DNA of 36,951 nt, from NCBI GenBank assembly GCA_020353355.1, contig CP070694.1, positions 598,250 through 635,200 on the forward strand, given 5' to 3'. The notes beneath the pieces are model-generated. The model was given only the letters and a program-made list of their open reading frames with translations. It did not search any database and had not been told where the DNA came from. Source of the DNA: Desulfobacterales bacterium. Lineage in GTDB: Bacteria; Desulfobacterota; Desulfobacteria; Desulfobacterales; JAHEIW01. A program made the position numbers and the translations under genes. Below are positions 1 through 8,727 of the stretch, one piece after another (the first letter of the stretch is position 1; every line of letters starts with the position of its first letter).

Positions 1-663
1 AAAAAATTGTATTTGGATGATCATGATCTGATCTTCTTCATACCTTTGACTGATTAATAAAAGAACCTATTCGATATAGCTGAAGAATAATCTTTATCAG
101 TTGCTATAAGACATATTTGCACATCTTATCGCTCCTTTTTCTTATCCGCAAATATTAATTTAGATATTTGCTTCTAATATAACATTTCTATGCTCTGCTT
201 ATTTGGTAGATAACGTGCCTGCTTACACAATTTTGAACGCGCCAAAAATTGTTAGATGTCCAGATGGAATATGCCATTTTAAGATATTGTAGATTGGGGT
301 TTGATTGGGTGGATTTTTAGGTAAATTAAAAGTTGGAGTGCCAGTATTATTCCCATCTTAGAACTTGTTGTTAAAACCATATTTTTTGACTAATTCTAAC
401 TGAAATATGCATATTCGTTTTAATTCAGTGCACACAATATTCGGTGCGCAAATATGTATTGATTATGGTTATGGAATTCAAAAATATAATTTTGCATTTA
501 ATATATCTAAGCAGAAAACCAAATATCATCCAAATACCGATATTGAGAGTACACAAACTTTAGGCCAACTTGTGGATATCATATTTTTTTTAACGATATC
601 ACAACATTTTTTGCGCTTCAAAAAGGCGTAATTTGTTGGAAAGATAAGATGTTCCGGAATCAT
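1..663. other. AT-rich region without a recognisable gene
   Basis: This stretch is strongly AT-rich and has stop codons in all frames at short intervals. The only open frame of note (407-631, plus) has no ribosome binding site, has low-complexity composition and resembles no family I know, so I do not call it. I see no RNA gene, no repeat array and no convincing promoter. Confidence 0.6.
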
Positions 664-984
664 TTATAATTCTGTACCTTCAACAGTAAAAGCCTGGAGA
701 ATTTCAGAATAGGTCATATCGCGAACGTTCTTACCCATCAATAAATTTACGCCCATAATCGCGCCTGCAAGTGCACCACAGGCTCCGCCTTGAAGGCCTA
801 TACCACCCTCAAAGACAAAGGCAAGCTGCTCAAGAAGATTGTCGCCTATTCCGGTTTGCTCTTTTACTCCGTTTAAAACCTGCTGGGCACAGTGTATGGG
901 TTCGTCCTGTTTTTCATTATATTTCTCTCTTTTCGGATAGCCGGCATTATTGTCAACTGAAAAGCCGGAAGAGATAAATGCCAT
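664..984 (-). pseudogene. truncated C_GCAxxG_C_C family protein
   Basis: The 106-residue product has the hallmarks of the C_GCAxxG_C_C (putative redox-active) family: a cysteine in HCAQQVL near residue 33, then a glycine-rich segment leading to GGACGALAGAIMG around residues 66-78. Family members are usually about 140-170 residues and carry two further conserved cysteines in the C-terminal third. Here the frame stops about 30 residues after the CGA motif, so those cysteines are missing. I see no clear ribosome binding site before the ATG at 984, and the sequence beyond the stop is AT-rich with no obvious continuation. The likely reading is a decayed or 3'-truncated gene. A short functional variant is possible. 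Some family members sit beside transporters or selenoproteins, but nothing here supports such a role. Confidence 0.6.
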
Positions 985-1198
985 ATATCTGGCCGAAATT
1001 TAACCTAATCCGCATCTGGCAGGGGGTACGAAAAATTTGCGGTTCGCTGACCACTATGATATTTTTATATTAGATCTTCAGGTTTTGTATTGCGACACAG
1101 CCTCTGACGCGATGGAAATAAGTGGAGGGTGATCAGATTATATTCTGATAGCATACACGCATTTGTGAGGGGAAGATTAAATATAAGGATTTTTGCCT

Positions 1199-2161
1199 AT
1201 GGATCAAATAGTCCCGCAAGCGGTCAGTTTGTCCGGCAGAGAAATTTATCGAAAAATTCATGAAAATGTTGCCAGCGTGATGAAGGGGCAATCCGCCGCA
1301 ATTCGCAAATTGCTGGCGGCCTTTGTCAGCGGCGGCCATGTTCTTTTGGAAGACTATCCCGGAACGGGTAAAACCACAATGGCCAAAGCCCTGGCGCTTT
1401 CAATCGATGCCAGGTTCAAGCGCATCCAATTTACCCCGGATCTGTTGCCGTCTGATATTCTGGGAATTTCGGTTTTCAATCAGCATGATCAATCCTTTCA
1501 TTTCCATCAAGGCCCAATTTTTTCCAACATTGTCCTGGCGGATGAGATTAACCGGGCTTCCCCGCGAACGCAATCCGCGTTGTTGGAAGCCATGGCCGAG
1601 TCTCAGGTCAGTATCGACGGCAACCTGATGAAGCTGGAGGATCTGTTTTTTGTAATCGCCACCCAGAATCCGGTTGAATCGCGCGGTACCTATCCGCTAC
1701 CTGAGGCCCAAATGGACCGGTTTGCGCTGCAGTTCAGTCTTGGGTATATAGCCCCGGAAGAGGAGGTTGGGGTTCTCTCAGACCAGATGCAGCACCATCC
1801 GATCGATGCCATTGAGCCCTGCGTGTCATTGCAGGAAATTGCCGGGCTGAGGCAGCAGGTCAAGCAGGTCAGGATCAGCCTCGAAATAAAGCGCTATCTG
1901 GTAGATATTGTCAACGCTACACGAACCGCTCCCGGGGTCCAATTAGGCGCCAGTCCAAGAGCATCGCTGACGTTGATGAAAATCTCCCAGGCGCTGGCGT
2001 TGTTCGATGGCAATGAATTTGTGGGCCCCGAAAATATCCAGGAAATTGCCGTACCGGTAATCGCGCACCGGATCGTGATGGAGCCCCAGGCGCGTTTTTC
2101 CGGAAAAACCGCCGAAGGAATCGTCGCAGAAATATTAAGATCCGTTCCGGTTCCTGCCTGA
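1199..2161 (+). CDS. MoxR-family AAA+ ATPase
   Basis: This 320-residue cytoplasmic AAA+ ATPase has Walker A PGTGKTT near residues 54-60, Walker B LADEINRASPRTQ near 113-125, and sensor 1 VIATQNP near 152-158. The Walker B form with EINRA and the following ALLEAM helix is typical of MoxR. The ATG at 1199 is chosen over an in-frame TTG at 1193 because AAGGA at 1185-1189 is correctly spaced. MoxR ATPases are thought to act as chaperones that mature or activate partner proteins, and they are typically encoded just upstream of a DUF58 protein and a transglutaminase-like membrane protein. That exact order follows here, which strengthens the call. The physiological target is unknown. Confidence 0.95.
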   Translation: MDQIVPQAVSLSGREIYRKIHENVASVMKGQSAAIRKLLAAFVSGGHVLLEDYPGTGKTTMAKALALSIDARFKRIQFTPDLLPSDILGISVFNQHDQSFHFHQGPIFSNIVLADEINRASPRTQSALLEAMAESQVSIDGNLMKLEDLFFVIATQNPVESRGTYPLPEAQMDRFALQFSLGYIAPEEEVGVLSDQMQHHPIDAIEPCVSLQEIAGLRQQVKQVRISLEIKRYLVDIVNATRTAPGVQLGASPRASLTLMKISQALALFDGNEFVGPENIQEIAVPVIAHRIVMEPQARFSGKTAEGIVAEILRSVPVPA

Positions 2162-2190
2162 TATTATAAAAATAAGATAGAATTCATTAA

Positions 2191-2230
2191 CTTTAGGCAT
2201 TTTAGTTCACTTTAGGCACTTTAGGCACTT
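2191..2230. repeat. short direct repeats CTTTAGGCA before the DUF58 gene
   Basis: The nonamer CTTTAGGCA occurs at 2191, 2210 and 2219. The last two copies are adjacent with a 9-bp period, and the first is 19 bp upstream. All lie in the 77-bp gap between the MoxR and DUF58 genes, and the array ends about 10 bp before the GTG start of the latter. It could be a slippage-generated array or a translation or transcription control site. The sequence alone does not decide. Confidence 0.5.
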
Positions 2231-2238
2231 TCCAAGCA

Positions 2239-3591
2239 GTGAAACATTTTCTTTACCATATCTACCGCTGCATGTATGCGTTTAAAAAATGGCGCACCCG
2301 GAGGTTCACACCATTTGGGCAAGCCATTCTTATCGGGTTGATTGTTTCTGCCATTGTGGGTCTGGATACCAAACAGACCATGGCCTATCAGGCCTTCACG
2401 CTGCTGTTATCCATTGTGGTAATCGAGATGCTGTCCAGCCTGTTCTTTCGTATTCGCTTCAGTGTCACTCGGATTCTGCCCCGATTCGGGAGCGCCGGCG
2501 ATCAGCTGCAGTATCGCATAATGGTTCACAATCAAACCGGCAAGGCACAACACGGGTTATGGCTGGTTGAAAATTTCGAAGATTCATGCCCGAGTTTTGA
2601 AGAATACCGTGCGACCTCGGAACCCGATGAAACCAGGCGCAATCGTGTTGACCGGGCCTTTGGATATTATCGCTGGCTGTGGCTGATTTCCAGAAAACGG
2701 CCGGCAACCGCCAAAGCCATGCCATTGCCACCCCTGCAGGCCCTTGGTCAAACCGAGGTTACACTTGAGATAACTCCGGCACATCGGGGAGTTATGCGTC
2801 TCACCGGTGTGACGCTTGCCCGGCCCGGTCCGTTTGGCCTTTACAATGCCTGTAAAACGGTTTGCCTGCCCCAATCCGTGCTGATTCTGCCCAGGCGCTA
2901 TGAACTGCCGCCGGTGAGCCTTTGCGGGTCACGCCGCTACCAATCGGGAGGGGTCGCAATGGCTTCGTCGGTGGGGGATTCTGAAGAATTTGTTTCTTTG
3001 CGCGATTACCGCCCCGGTGATGCGCTTCGCAAAATTCATTGGAAGAGCTGGGCCAAAGTCGGCAAGCCGGTTGTCAAAGAGTACCAGGATGAATTTTTCC
3101 TGCGGCATGCCCTGGTTTTGGATACGTTTCAGAATGTTGCTTACAGCGAGGCCCTGGAACAGGCCGTATCAATCGCCGCTTCGTTTGCCAGTCAGATTCA
3201 AACCCAGGCATCCCTGCTGGATCTGATGTTTGTGGGCACGGAAGCCTATTGCTTTACTTCCGGAAGGGGGCTTGCCGGTAGCGATAAAATCCTCGAAATT
3301 TTAGCCGGCGTGATCGCTTGCCAGGATAAAAGGTTTGATTATCTGACGCCGGTGGTGGTCAGCCGGGCTGTGCAGCTGAGCAGTTGCATTTGCATATTTT
3401 TGTCCTGGGATGAAGACCGCAGAAAACTCGTCGAACATTTAAGAGGCCTGAACATCCCCACGATGGTTGTCGTGATCAGCGATAACGAGGGTGCCGCCGT
3501 CGACGATGATCCCGGGCCGATGCGAGATAAACCGCATCGTTTTCACTTGTTTAAGCCGGGCGATATTCAACAGGAGTTGATGAAGCTATGA
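2239..3591 (+). CDS. DUF58 domain protein
   Basis: The product is about 450 residues. Two hydrophobic segments near the N-terminus (roughly residues 28-45 and 52-72) form a membrane anchor. The DUF58 signature follows in the second half: EEFVSLRDYRPGD, then IHWKSWAK and VVKEYQDE at about residues 252-285. DUF58 proteins have a von Willebrand A-like fold and are routinely encoded with MoxR ATPases. The GTG at 2239 gives a basic N-terminus but lacks a strong ribosome binding site, and an in-frame ATG at 2272 is an alternative. Its 3' end overlaps the next start (ATGA), indicating translational coupling. The proposed role is as the MoxR partner in envelope or protein-maturation function. The substrate is unknown. 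Confidence 0.9.
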   Translation: MKHFLYHIYRCMYAFKKWRTRRFTPFGQAILIGLIVSAIVGLDTKQTMAYQAFTLLLSIVVIEMLSSLFFRIRFSVTRILPRFGSAGDQLQYRIMVHNQTGKAQHGLWLVENFEDSCPSFEEYRATSEPDETRRNRVDRAFGYYRWLWLISRKRPATAKAMPLPPLQALGQTEVTLEITPAHRGVMRLTGVTLARPGPFGLYNACKTVCLPQSVLILPRRYELPPVSLCGSRRYQSGGVAMASSVGDSEEFVSLRDYRPGDALRKIHWKSWAKVGKPVVKEYQDEFFLRHALVLDTFQNVAYSEALEQAVSIAASFASQIQTQASLLDLMFVGTEAYCFTSGRGLAGSDKILEILAGVIACQDKRFDYLTPVVVSRAVQLSSCICIFLSWDEDRRKLVEHLRGLNIPTMVVVISDNEGAAVDDDPGPMRDKPHRFHLFKPGDIQQELMKL

Positions 3592-5675
3592 AAACACCGG
3601 CACTGCTGCTGGGCGCTGCTTTGATGTTCTGGGGCTGGCAGACCGGCCTGTGGCTATTGGCGCTGCCGATGGCACTTATCTTTGAGGCATCGCACCTGAT
3701 TCGTTTGAGATGGGATCTAGCGGCCAAGGATTTCAGGCGCATCACGGATGTGTGCACGATCCTGTTGATCATTTCAGTGGTCTATCTTTGGGTGTCGGAC
3801 CGGAACGCCCCTTTCATCTTCGCTCTTACCCAATGGCTCCCGATCGTCTTCTTTCCGCTTCTGGTTGCCCAGGTGTATTCCACCAGCGATCGGATAAATA
3901 TGCGCGTGCTTTTTTTGCTCCGGCGTCAAACGCAAAAAAATAAAAACGCCAAACGCACCTTGCTGAATCTTACCTATCCGTATTTTGCCGTGTGCATTGT
4001 GTCTGCCGCTGCGGCCAATATCCGCGACAGCTCGTTTTATGTCGGTTTGTTCGTGCTGGTCGCCCTGGCAATGTGGATGGTGCGCTCGAAACGCTTTTCG
4101 CCTGTGTTGTGGATCTGCCTGCTGGTCATTGCCGGCGGTGGCGGTGTGCTGGGCCATATCGGCCTGCATCGCCTGCAGCTTATTTTGGAAGCCAAAGGCC
4201 TGGAATGGACCAGCGATTTCAGACGGCACGATCCCGATCCTTTTCGGACCCATACCGCTATCGGTGATATCGGATCTCTCAAACCTTCAGAGCGAATTAT
4301 TTTCAGAGTCACCCCCGGGGGTCCTGCGGCTACCCCGATGCTGCTGCGGGAGACCACCTATAATCGCTATTTATCTCCCATCTGGGTTGCGGTAACCCCC
4401 GATTTCGCCCCCGTGCGCCCGGATGCCGGGACAACCACCTGGCACTTTTACCAGGGTCCGGCCGATGGCCGTGCCATTACCGTTGCGGCCAAGCTTCACA
4501 AGGGCCAGGGGGTGCTGAAACTGCCCGACGGCGCTTTTCGCGTCGACAATCTGCCGTTGGCGACCATGGAGCGCAACAGATACGGTACGGTCAAAGTCGA
4601 TGGAGGTCCCGGATTTGTCACCTACCGGATTCAGTTTGATAAACGCATGGCGGACCATAGTCCGCCTGCTGAATATGATCTTAACATAGCGGATAAAGAA
4701 AAACCGGCAATCGAGCTAATCCGTGACCAGCTGAAGCTCACCGGAAAGCCGCCGCGGAAAATCCTGGAGCGGGTAGAGTCCTTTTTTCAAAAAAACTTTG
4801 CCTATTCTCTGGCGCCAACCGGCGGGAGATACAAAAATACCCCCCTGGCGAATTTTTTATTGCAGAGCCGTGCCGGACACTGTGAATATTTTGCAACAGC
4901 GACCGTGCTTCTTTTGCGCTCCGCCGGCATACCGGCTCGCTACGCAAGGGGATACTCGGTGCATGAATTCAGCCGCCTGGAAAATCGATTTATTGTGCGC
5001 GACCGGCACGCGCATGCCTGGACACTGGTATACATCGATGGAGCCTGGCGCAATTTCGATACCACTCCGGGATCGTGGATTAGCATTGAGGATGCTGCCG
5101 CCCCGGGCTGGGTGTTCATCACCGATCTGGGGTCCTGGTGCCGATTTAATCTTAGCAAAGGATTTTTATGGATCAGGCAACGCGGTGGGTTTGAGTATTT
5201 AGGGTGGCTGCTTATAGCGGTTGTCTTTCTGCTGGTGCGACGTCTTTTTCGTAAAAAGCGCATTCGGCGCCCGGTTACAAAAAAAAGATCGGAAGCCGCT
5301 GCGGACCGCAAGCCGGCCGGAAGCGACTCGGACTTCTATTTGATCGAAGACGCTTTAATCCGGGCGGGTTTTGCCCGCGACCCGGCAGAAACCTTACGCA
5401 ACTGGATTACAAGACTGCCCCAAGACCAGCCGGCCGCCCACCTGATGGGCGAGCTCAAATCTATCCTGCAGCTTCACTATCGTTATCGTTTCGATCCCAG
5501 GGGTATCAGTGCTGCTGAAAAAGCGGCGTTGACATCCGGCACGCGGGTCTGGCTGGATGCATATCATCGCTTGATGCACAGTGCACAACCGGAACGGGAA
5601 TATTCTCAAATCATAAAGTTTTTTCAAAAAGTTGCCGATATTATCTTTAGAAACTATCTCAAAGAGGTAGATTAG
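3588..5675 (+). CDS. membrane-anchored transglutaminase-like protein (DUF3488/TgpA type)
   Basis: The protein has 695 residues. The first 200 residues hold several hydrophobic segments, as in the DUF3488 region of TgpA-like proteins. A periplasmic transglutaminase-core domain follows, with the papain-like triad visible: Cys432 in AGHCEYFA, His476 in RHAHAW and Asp491 in NFDTTPGSW. A further transmembrane helix lies near residues 534-551, followed by a cytoplasmic tail resembling DUF4129. It overlaps the DUF58 gene by 4 bp. TgpA of Pseudomonas aeruginosa is a known relative with an essential periplasmic domain. The molecular target is unknown in most bacteria. All catalytic residues are present, so it should be active as a transglutaminase, protease or amidase. 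The MoxR-DUF58-transglutaminase set is a standard three-gene unit. Confidence 0.93.
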   Translation: MKTPALLLGAALMFWGWQTGLWLLALPMALIFEASHLIRLRWDLAAKDFRRITDVCTILLIISVVYLWVSDRNAPFIFALTQWLPIVFFPLLVAQVYSTSDRINMRVLFLLRRQTQKNKNAKRTLLNLTYPYFAVCIVSAAAANIRDSSFYVGLFVLVALAMWMVRSKRFSPVLWICLLVIAGGGGVLGHIGLHRLQLILEAKGLEWTSDFRRHDPDPFRTHTAIGDIGSLKPSERIIFRVTPGGPAATPMLLRETTYNRYLSPIWVAVTPDFAPVRPDAGTTTWHFYQGPADGRAITVAAKLHKGQGVLKLPDGAFRVDNLPLATMERNRYGTVKVDGGPGFVTYRIQFDKRMADHSPPAEYDLNIADKEKPAIELIRDQLKLTGKPPRKILERVESFFQKNFAYSLAPTGGRYKNTPLANFLLQSRAGHCEYFATATVLLLRSAGIPARYARGYSVHEFSRLENRFIVRDRHAHAWTLVYIDGAWRNFDTTPGSWISIEDAAAPGWVFITDLGSWCRFNLSKGFLWIRQRGGFEYLGWLLIAVVFLLVRRLFRKKRIRRPVTKKRSEAAADRKPAGSDSDFYLIEDALIRAGFARDPAETLRNWITRLPQDQPAAHLMGELKSILQLHYRYRFDPRGISAAEKAALTSGTRVWLDAYHRLMHSAQPEREYSQIIKFFQKVADIIFRNYLKEVD

Positions 5676-5720
5676 TGTTCCGCGTAAGGCGCGGGGCGGC
5701 TCCAAAGCGGAGCGAAACCT

Positions 5721-5821
5721 CGTGGCTGGAAGCCACTCCCACAACTTTCAGTAAGAACTTTTGCGGCACTCCCCCCAATCCTTTCCAATTTTAAACAGTG
5801 GGAGCGGCATCTTGCCGCGAT
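5721..5821. repeat. inverted pair of REP-like palindromic units
   Basis: The unit GTGGGAGCGGCATCTTGCCG at 5798 on the plus strand has a close relative on the minus strand reading GTGGGAGTGGCTTCCAGCC from 5742 down to 5721. Each unit carries its own small internal palindrome (GGC..GCC). The two face each other about 55 bp apart, like paired REP elements (BIMEs). They lie in the gap after the transglutaminase gene and could act as a transcript-end structure or a mobile REP pair. No RAYT transposase gene is present in the window. Confidence 0.6.
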
Positions 5822-5843
5822 AAGTGAGCATTTTTCCGCAGGA

Positions 5844-5892
5844 GCGCGGCAAAGGTGCCTTGCGCTTCTGACCGCAATCCGCCTGCGGCGGA
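5844..5892. repeat. two GC-rich hairpins, the second shared with 12729-12747
   Basis: The first hairpin is at 5844-5865 (GCGCGGCA...TGCCTTGCGC). The second is TCCGCCTGCGGCGGA at 5878-5892, with a six-base-pair stem. The second unit, with its flank GCAATCCGCCTG, recurs almost unchanged at 12727-12745, in another intergenic gap. This suggests a dispersed short hairpin repeat in this genome rather than a gene-specific terminator, as no long T run follows. Confidence 0.45.
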
Positions 5893-5970
5893 CCATGGCA
5901 CTTAGACGCGTTTTTGAGATAGGTTCCAGAACCCTGGTCTTTGCTCAAGAATGCAAAGAGAGGTTGGCTT

Positions 5971-6516
5971 ATGAAAAAGCGTGTGATCTTATATGCCATT
6001 GTTTTTATCTCAATATGGTCTCCGCTTCAGGCGATTGAGGAGTCGATTCGGCCCGGGGAACCCATCGATAAGCTGATAAAAGAGAAGGGGGAGGTTCAAT
6101 TGAGACGATGTGGCGTGAAATGTATCGAGGATAAGGGTATGCGAAAAATCATCGGGTTATACAAAATAACCATCGGTAACCCGCAAAAAATACGCCAGGC
6201 GTTGATGATGAATATGATATGTGGTTTTGACGGCTGGATATTTGCACCGAAAACCGAAAATAAAAAGTATTGGCACAAGATCAGAATCCATAACGCACAG
6301 GGGAGCAGCAAGGGTCAGAAGCACGAAGAAGTTATACCTAAAGATCAGCTGCCAATGCCCTACAATATGATGCCCGCCAAATTAATAGAAATAATTGAAT
6401 TCTTTAATGTTTATCCTGAAAATGATCATGTCATCGTGGTGTATATCGTTGAAAGAACCGAACTAGCGGATTGTGAAGCAATATTTGATTATCTCTACCA
6501 TAAAAGCACGACGTGA
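5971..6516 (+). CDS. exported protein of unknown function
   Basis: I do not recognise this 181-residue protein. It begins with a clear Sec signal peptide: a basic MKKR start, a hydrophobic core to about residue 16, and a likely cleavage after LQA near residue 21. The ATG at 5971 is preferred over an upstream in-frame TTG because it places the signal peptide at the N-terminus and follows AGAGAGG at 5957-5963. The mature part is basic and has four cysteines (RRCGVKCIED, MICGFDG, ADCEA), which could form two disulfides in the periplasm. It stands alone between the repeat-rich gap and the zinc-ribbon membrane protein, 58 bp from the latter on the same strand. Confidence 0.75.
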   Translation: MKKRVILYAIVFISIWSPLQAIEESIRPGEPIDKLIKEKGEVQLRRCGVKCIEDKGMRKIIGLYKITIGNPQKIRQALMMNMICGFDGWIFAPKTENKKYWHKIRIHNAQGSSKGQKHEEVIPKDQLPMPYNMMPAKLIEIIEFFNVYPENDHVIVVYIVERTELADCEAIFDYLYHKSTT

Positions 6517-6574
6517 ACCGCCATACGATGCGAACCCGCTTTGATTGAATTATCACACAGGTTTCAGGTGAAAA

Positions 6575-7633
6575 ATGGAATCCAAATCCTGGGCAGTTAT
6601 CCTTGATGGTAAACTGGACACCGGGCAAACACCTCAGGATGTTAAAAATAATCTGGCGCAGTTGTTCAAGGTCAACGCCGCAAAGATTGAGCAGCTTTTT
6701 GCTTCGCCTCCGGTAATTATCAGAAAAAACCTGACTTATGCAACCGCCTTGAAATACCAGCGGGCGGTTGAAAAGGCGGGGGCCATTTGCAGAATTGAAG
6801 CTGATGAAGACCGGCCCCTTAAAATGTGTTTGGATCCTGGCGAAACTTCGGCAGAAATTGACCATCGCCGTATGACTTGTCCGGCGTGCAGCTGCGAGCA
6901 GGAAAACGCCCAGAAATGCAGCCGCTGTGGCATCGTGATCAGTAAATATTTGGCAAAGACAGGCAGATCGACCTCCGCCGCATCATTGCCGGTACCTTCA
7001 CCGACCCCCGTTCAGCAGTCGACTCCGCGCCGGTCGGCAGCCACCTGGATGGTGGTCGTGCCGCTGGTGCTGATCTGCGTGATGGCGGCATTCATCTGGC
7101 GGGAAAAGAGCCCGGTGTCATGCGGGCCCGGTGTGTGTGCCCCCAACGCGCCGGTTCAACATCCTATCAACAATCCGTTAACATTTCTATACAGAGATTA
7201 CCAAGTTACGCCGCTGGCCACATTTGAGATTGAAGCACGGGTGCTGAGCACCAGGCGCTATCGTTCCGGCCGTGCTGCCGAACTTTCGCCCGTCGACTTG
7301 GCCCTCGGTTGGGGTCGCATGTCCGATGACAATGTTCTCAAAGATATCGAGATCCGGCAGTCCAATCGATTTTTTTATTGGAGAGTCGAACAATTTCCAA
7401 TTCCGCTCCAGGAAATTGAAGAAAACAGCGCCAACATGCATATTATTCCGGCAAACAGCGACATCGCCCAGCGGTTGCAGGACATCCGCAAAGGACATGT
7501 CGTTCGGATCAATGGCTACCTGATCAGAGTCGATGGCCGCGACAAATGGCACTGGAAAAGCTCGCTGACCCGCAAAGACACCGGCAACGGAGCCTGTGAA
7601 CTGGTTTGGGCTGAGCAATTGGAAATCATATAA
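6575..7633 (+). CDS. zinc-ribbon single-pass membrane protein, conserved unknown
   Basis: The protein has 352 residues and four parts. Residues 1-76 form a small domain (LDGKLDTGQTPQDVKNNLA, later VIIRKNL) of a kind I recall at the N-terminus of various proteobacterial membrane proteins. Residues 102-118 form a zinc ribbon with CPAC and CSRC. After a Ser/Thr/Pro linker comes one transmembrane helix at about 158-175. The C-terminal domain, about 200-350, has the motifs ELSPVDLALGWG, SNRFFYWR, SANMHIIPAN and ACELVW, which I recall from a conserved but unassigned proteobacterial family. By topology, the ribbon should be cytoplasmic and the C-terminal domain periplasmic. Function is unknown. The fusion suggests a cytoplasmic sensor coupled to an outer module. 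Confidence 0.8.
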   Translation: MESKSWAVILDGKLDTGQTPQDVKNNLAQLFKVNAAKIEQLFASPPVIIRKNLTYATALKYQRAVEKAGAICRIEADEDRPLKMCLDPGETSAEIDHRRMTCPACSCEQENAQKCSRCGIVISKYLAKTGRSTSAASLPVPSPTPVQQSTPRRSAATWMVVVPLVLICVMAAFIWREKSPVSCGPGVCAPNAPVQHPINNPLTFLYRDYQVTPLATFEIEARVLSTRRYRSGRAAELSPVDLALGWGRMSDDNVLKDIEIRQSNRFFYWRVEQFPIPLQEIEENSANMHIIPANSDIAQRLQDIRKGHVVRINGYLIRVDGRDKWHWKSSLTRKDTGNGACELVWAEQLEII

Positions 7634-7759
7634 TCCTGTCATAACTTGACTCTTTCGCATTTTTTCCTCATATTAAGGATACAATTGGGTGGCACAACAG
7701 ATGGGGATTAACGCTGGCATTCACCCCTGAGGCTCGTACAAGGAAAGGATCATCGCCCA

Positions 7760-8290
7760 ATGCCGGAGTTTTTGAGATATTTTTTCAGCTTTCGGCTTTT
7801 ATATGTACTTTTCACCGGGCTCCTTTTTTATCTGGTGAGCATCACATTTGATCTCATCTTTGTTCCGATGCTTGATATGCCGGAGCACTTCTGCGAAAAG
7901 TGGGTCGAGCGAAAAGTCAGATACAAAACTCATGAAGAATGTGTGGAATTCTCAGATGAAGTTCAAAAGCTCAAATACCACCACAATAAAAAGATGGAAG
8001 ATAGAATTGCCAATAAAATGCTTGCTATTTTTTTTATCGCCACGCTGCTGACCTTCTCAATTATGCTGCTCAATCCCCACACATTCATCGATCAGGAAGT
8101 CACATTCGAAAATTACACCGGAGCCATGGCCATTGCTATTTTTTATGGGATTATCACTGGATTTCTCCTCCCAACTGTCTTTCAAGCACTGCTGCCCGCA
8201 CCTGCGGAGTGGCTGCCAAACGAGTTTTTTGAGATCCAAAAGGCGAGAACGGAGCTGATATTGAAAGAGATCATGGCCGCTTCAGGATAA
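7760..8290 (+). CDS. multi-pass membrane protein of unknown function
   Basis: The 176-residue product has hydrophobic segments near residues 10-32, 93-110 and 124-147, separated by a highly charged loop (about 40-90). No family is recognised. The ATG at 7760 follows AAGGAAAGG at 7741-7749, with good spacing. Just after the first helix it carries PMLDMPE, and a similar PFLDMPD follows the helix of the 53-residue protein at 31972, hinting at a shared small-membrane-protein theme. Its 3' end overlaps the convergent GYD gene by 9 bp. A TTGACT...TATTAA pair lies about 90 bp upstream, but its 19-bp spacer makes it a weak promoter candidate. Confidence 0.7.
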   Translation: MPEFLRYFFSFRLLYVLFTGLLFYLVSITFDLIFVPMLDMPEHFCEKWVERKVRYKTHEECVEFSDEVQKLKYHHNKKMEDRIANKMLAIFFIATLLTFSIMLLNPHTFIDQEVTFENYTGAMAIAIFYGIITGFLLPTVFQALLPAPAEWLPNEFFEIQKARTELILKEIMAASG

Positions 8291-8578
8291 ATCACGTCCG
8301 GAATCCATCAATTGATCAAAGGTTTCCACCGTTATTGCGGGACACGTTGTAAAAGAGATACCGGTTAATCTGTTTAAATTCACCGAGGCTTTAATGGCAT
8401 CTTCCACAGTGGGTAATTTAATGCAAAATAACAAATCGTATTCGCCGAGCAATGCGTGCATGGCCGTGACCTCACCCCCCAGCGTTTTGATTTCGTTGAC
8501 CACCTGCTGCGTTCTTTCAATGCTCATTGCCTTAATTGCCTCTGTACTGTATTTGCCAAACATAAAAAATGTTGTCAT
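8282..8578 (-). CDS. GYD domain protein
   Basis: This small cytoplasmic protein of 98 residues matches the GYD family, a ferredoxin-like alpha/beta fold named for a Gly-Tyr-Asp motif. Visible elements are FFMFGKYSTEAIKAMS at the N-terminus, then GGEVTAMHALLGEYDLLF with GEYD in the family's signature position (residues 45-48), and the closing strand near AITVETF. A strong AGGAGG-type site precedes the ATG at 8578. The biochemical role of the family is not established. It converges on the membrane protein gene and is divergent from the ferritin-like gene, so it is its own transcription unit. Confidence 0.9.
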   Translation of the reverse strand: MTTFFMFGKYSTEAIKAMSIERTQQVVNEIKTLGGEVTAMHALLGEYDLLFCIKLPTVEDAIKASVNLNRLTGISFTTCPAITVETFDQLMDSGRDLS

Positions 8579-8727
8579 GGGTTTGCCTCCTTTTCAATGA
8601 TCTTCCCCGATTTTTTAGCATAGCCGCTATTCTTCAGTCAATATAATGAATTCCAAATTCAAATTTTAACTATTGCTTTCCTTGTTTGCGGCTGATAAAT
8701 GTAAATTGATCATCAATCAAATAAGAA

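Noticed and set aside
407-631. Open frame of 74 codons in the AT-rich first part
   Set aside because: No ribosome binding site, no family resemblance and composition expected of AT-rich non-coding DNA.
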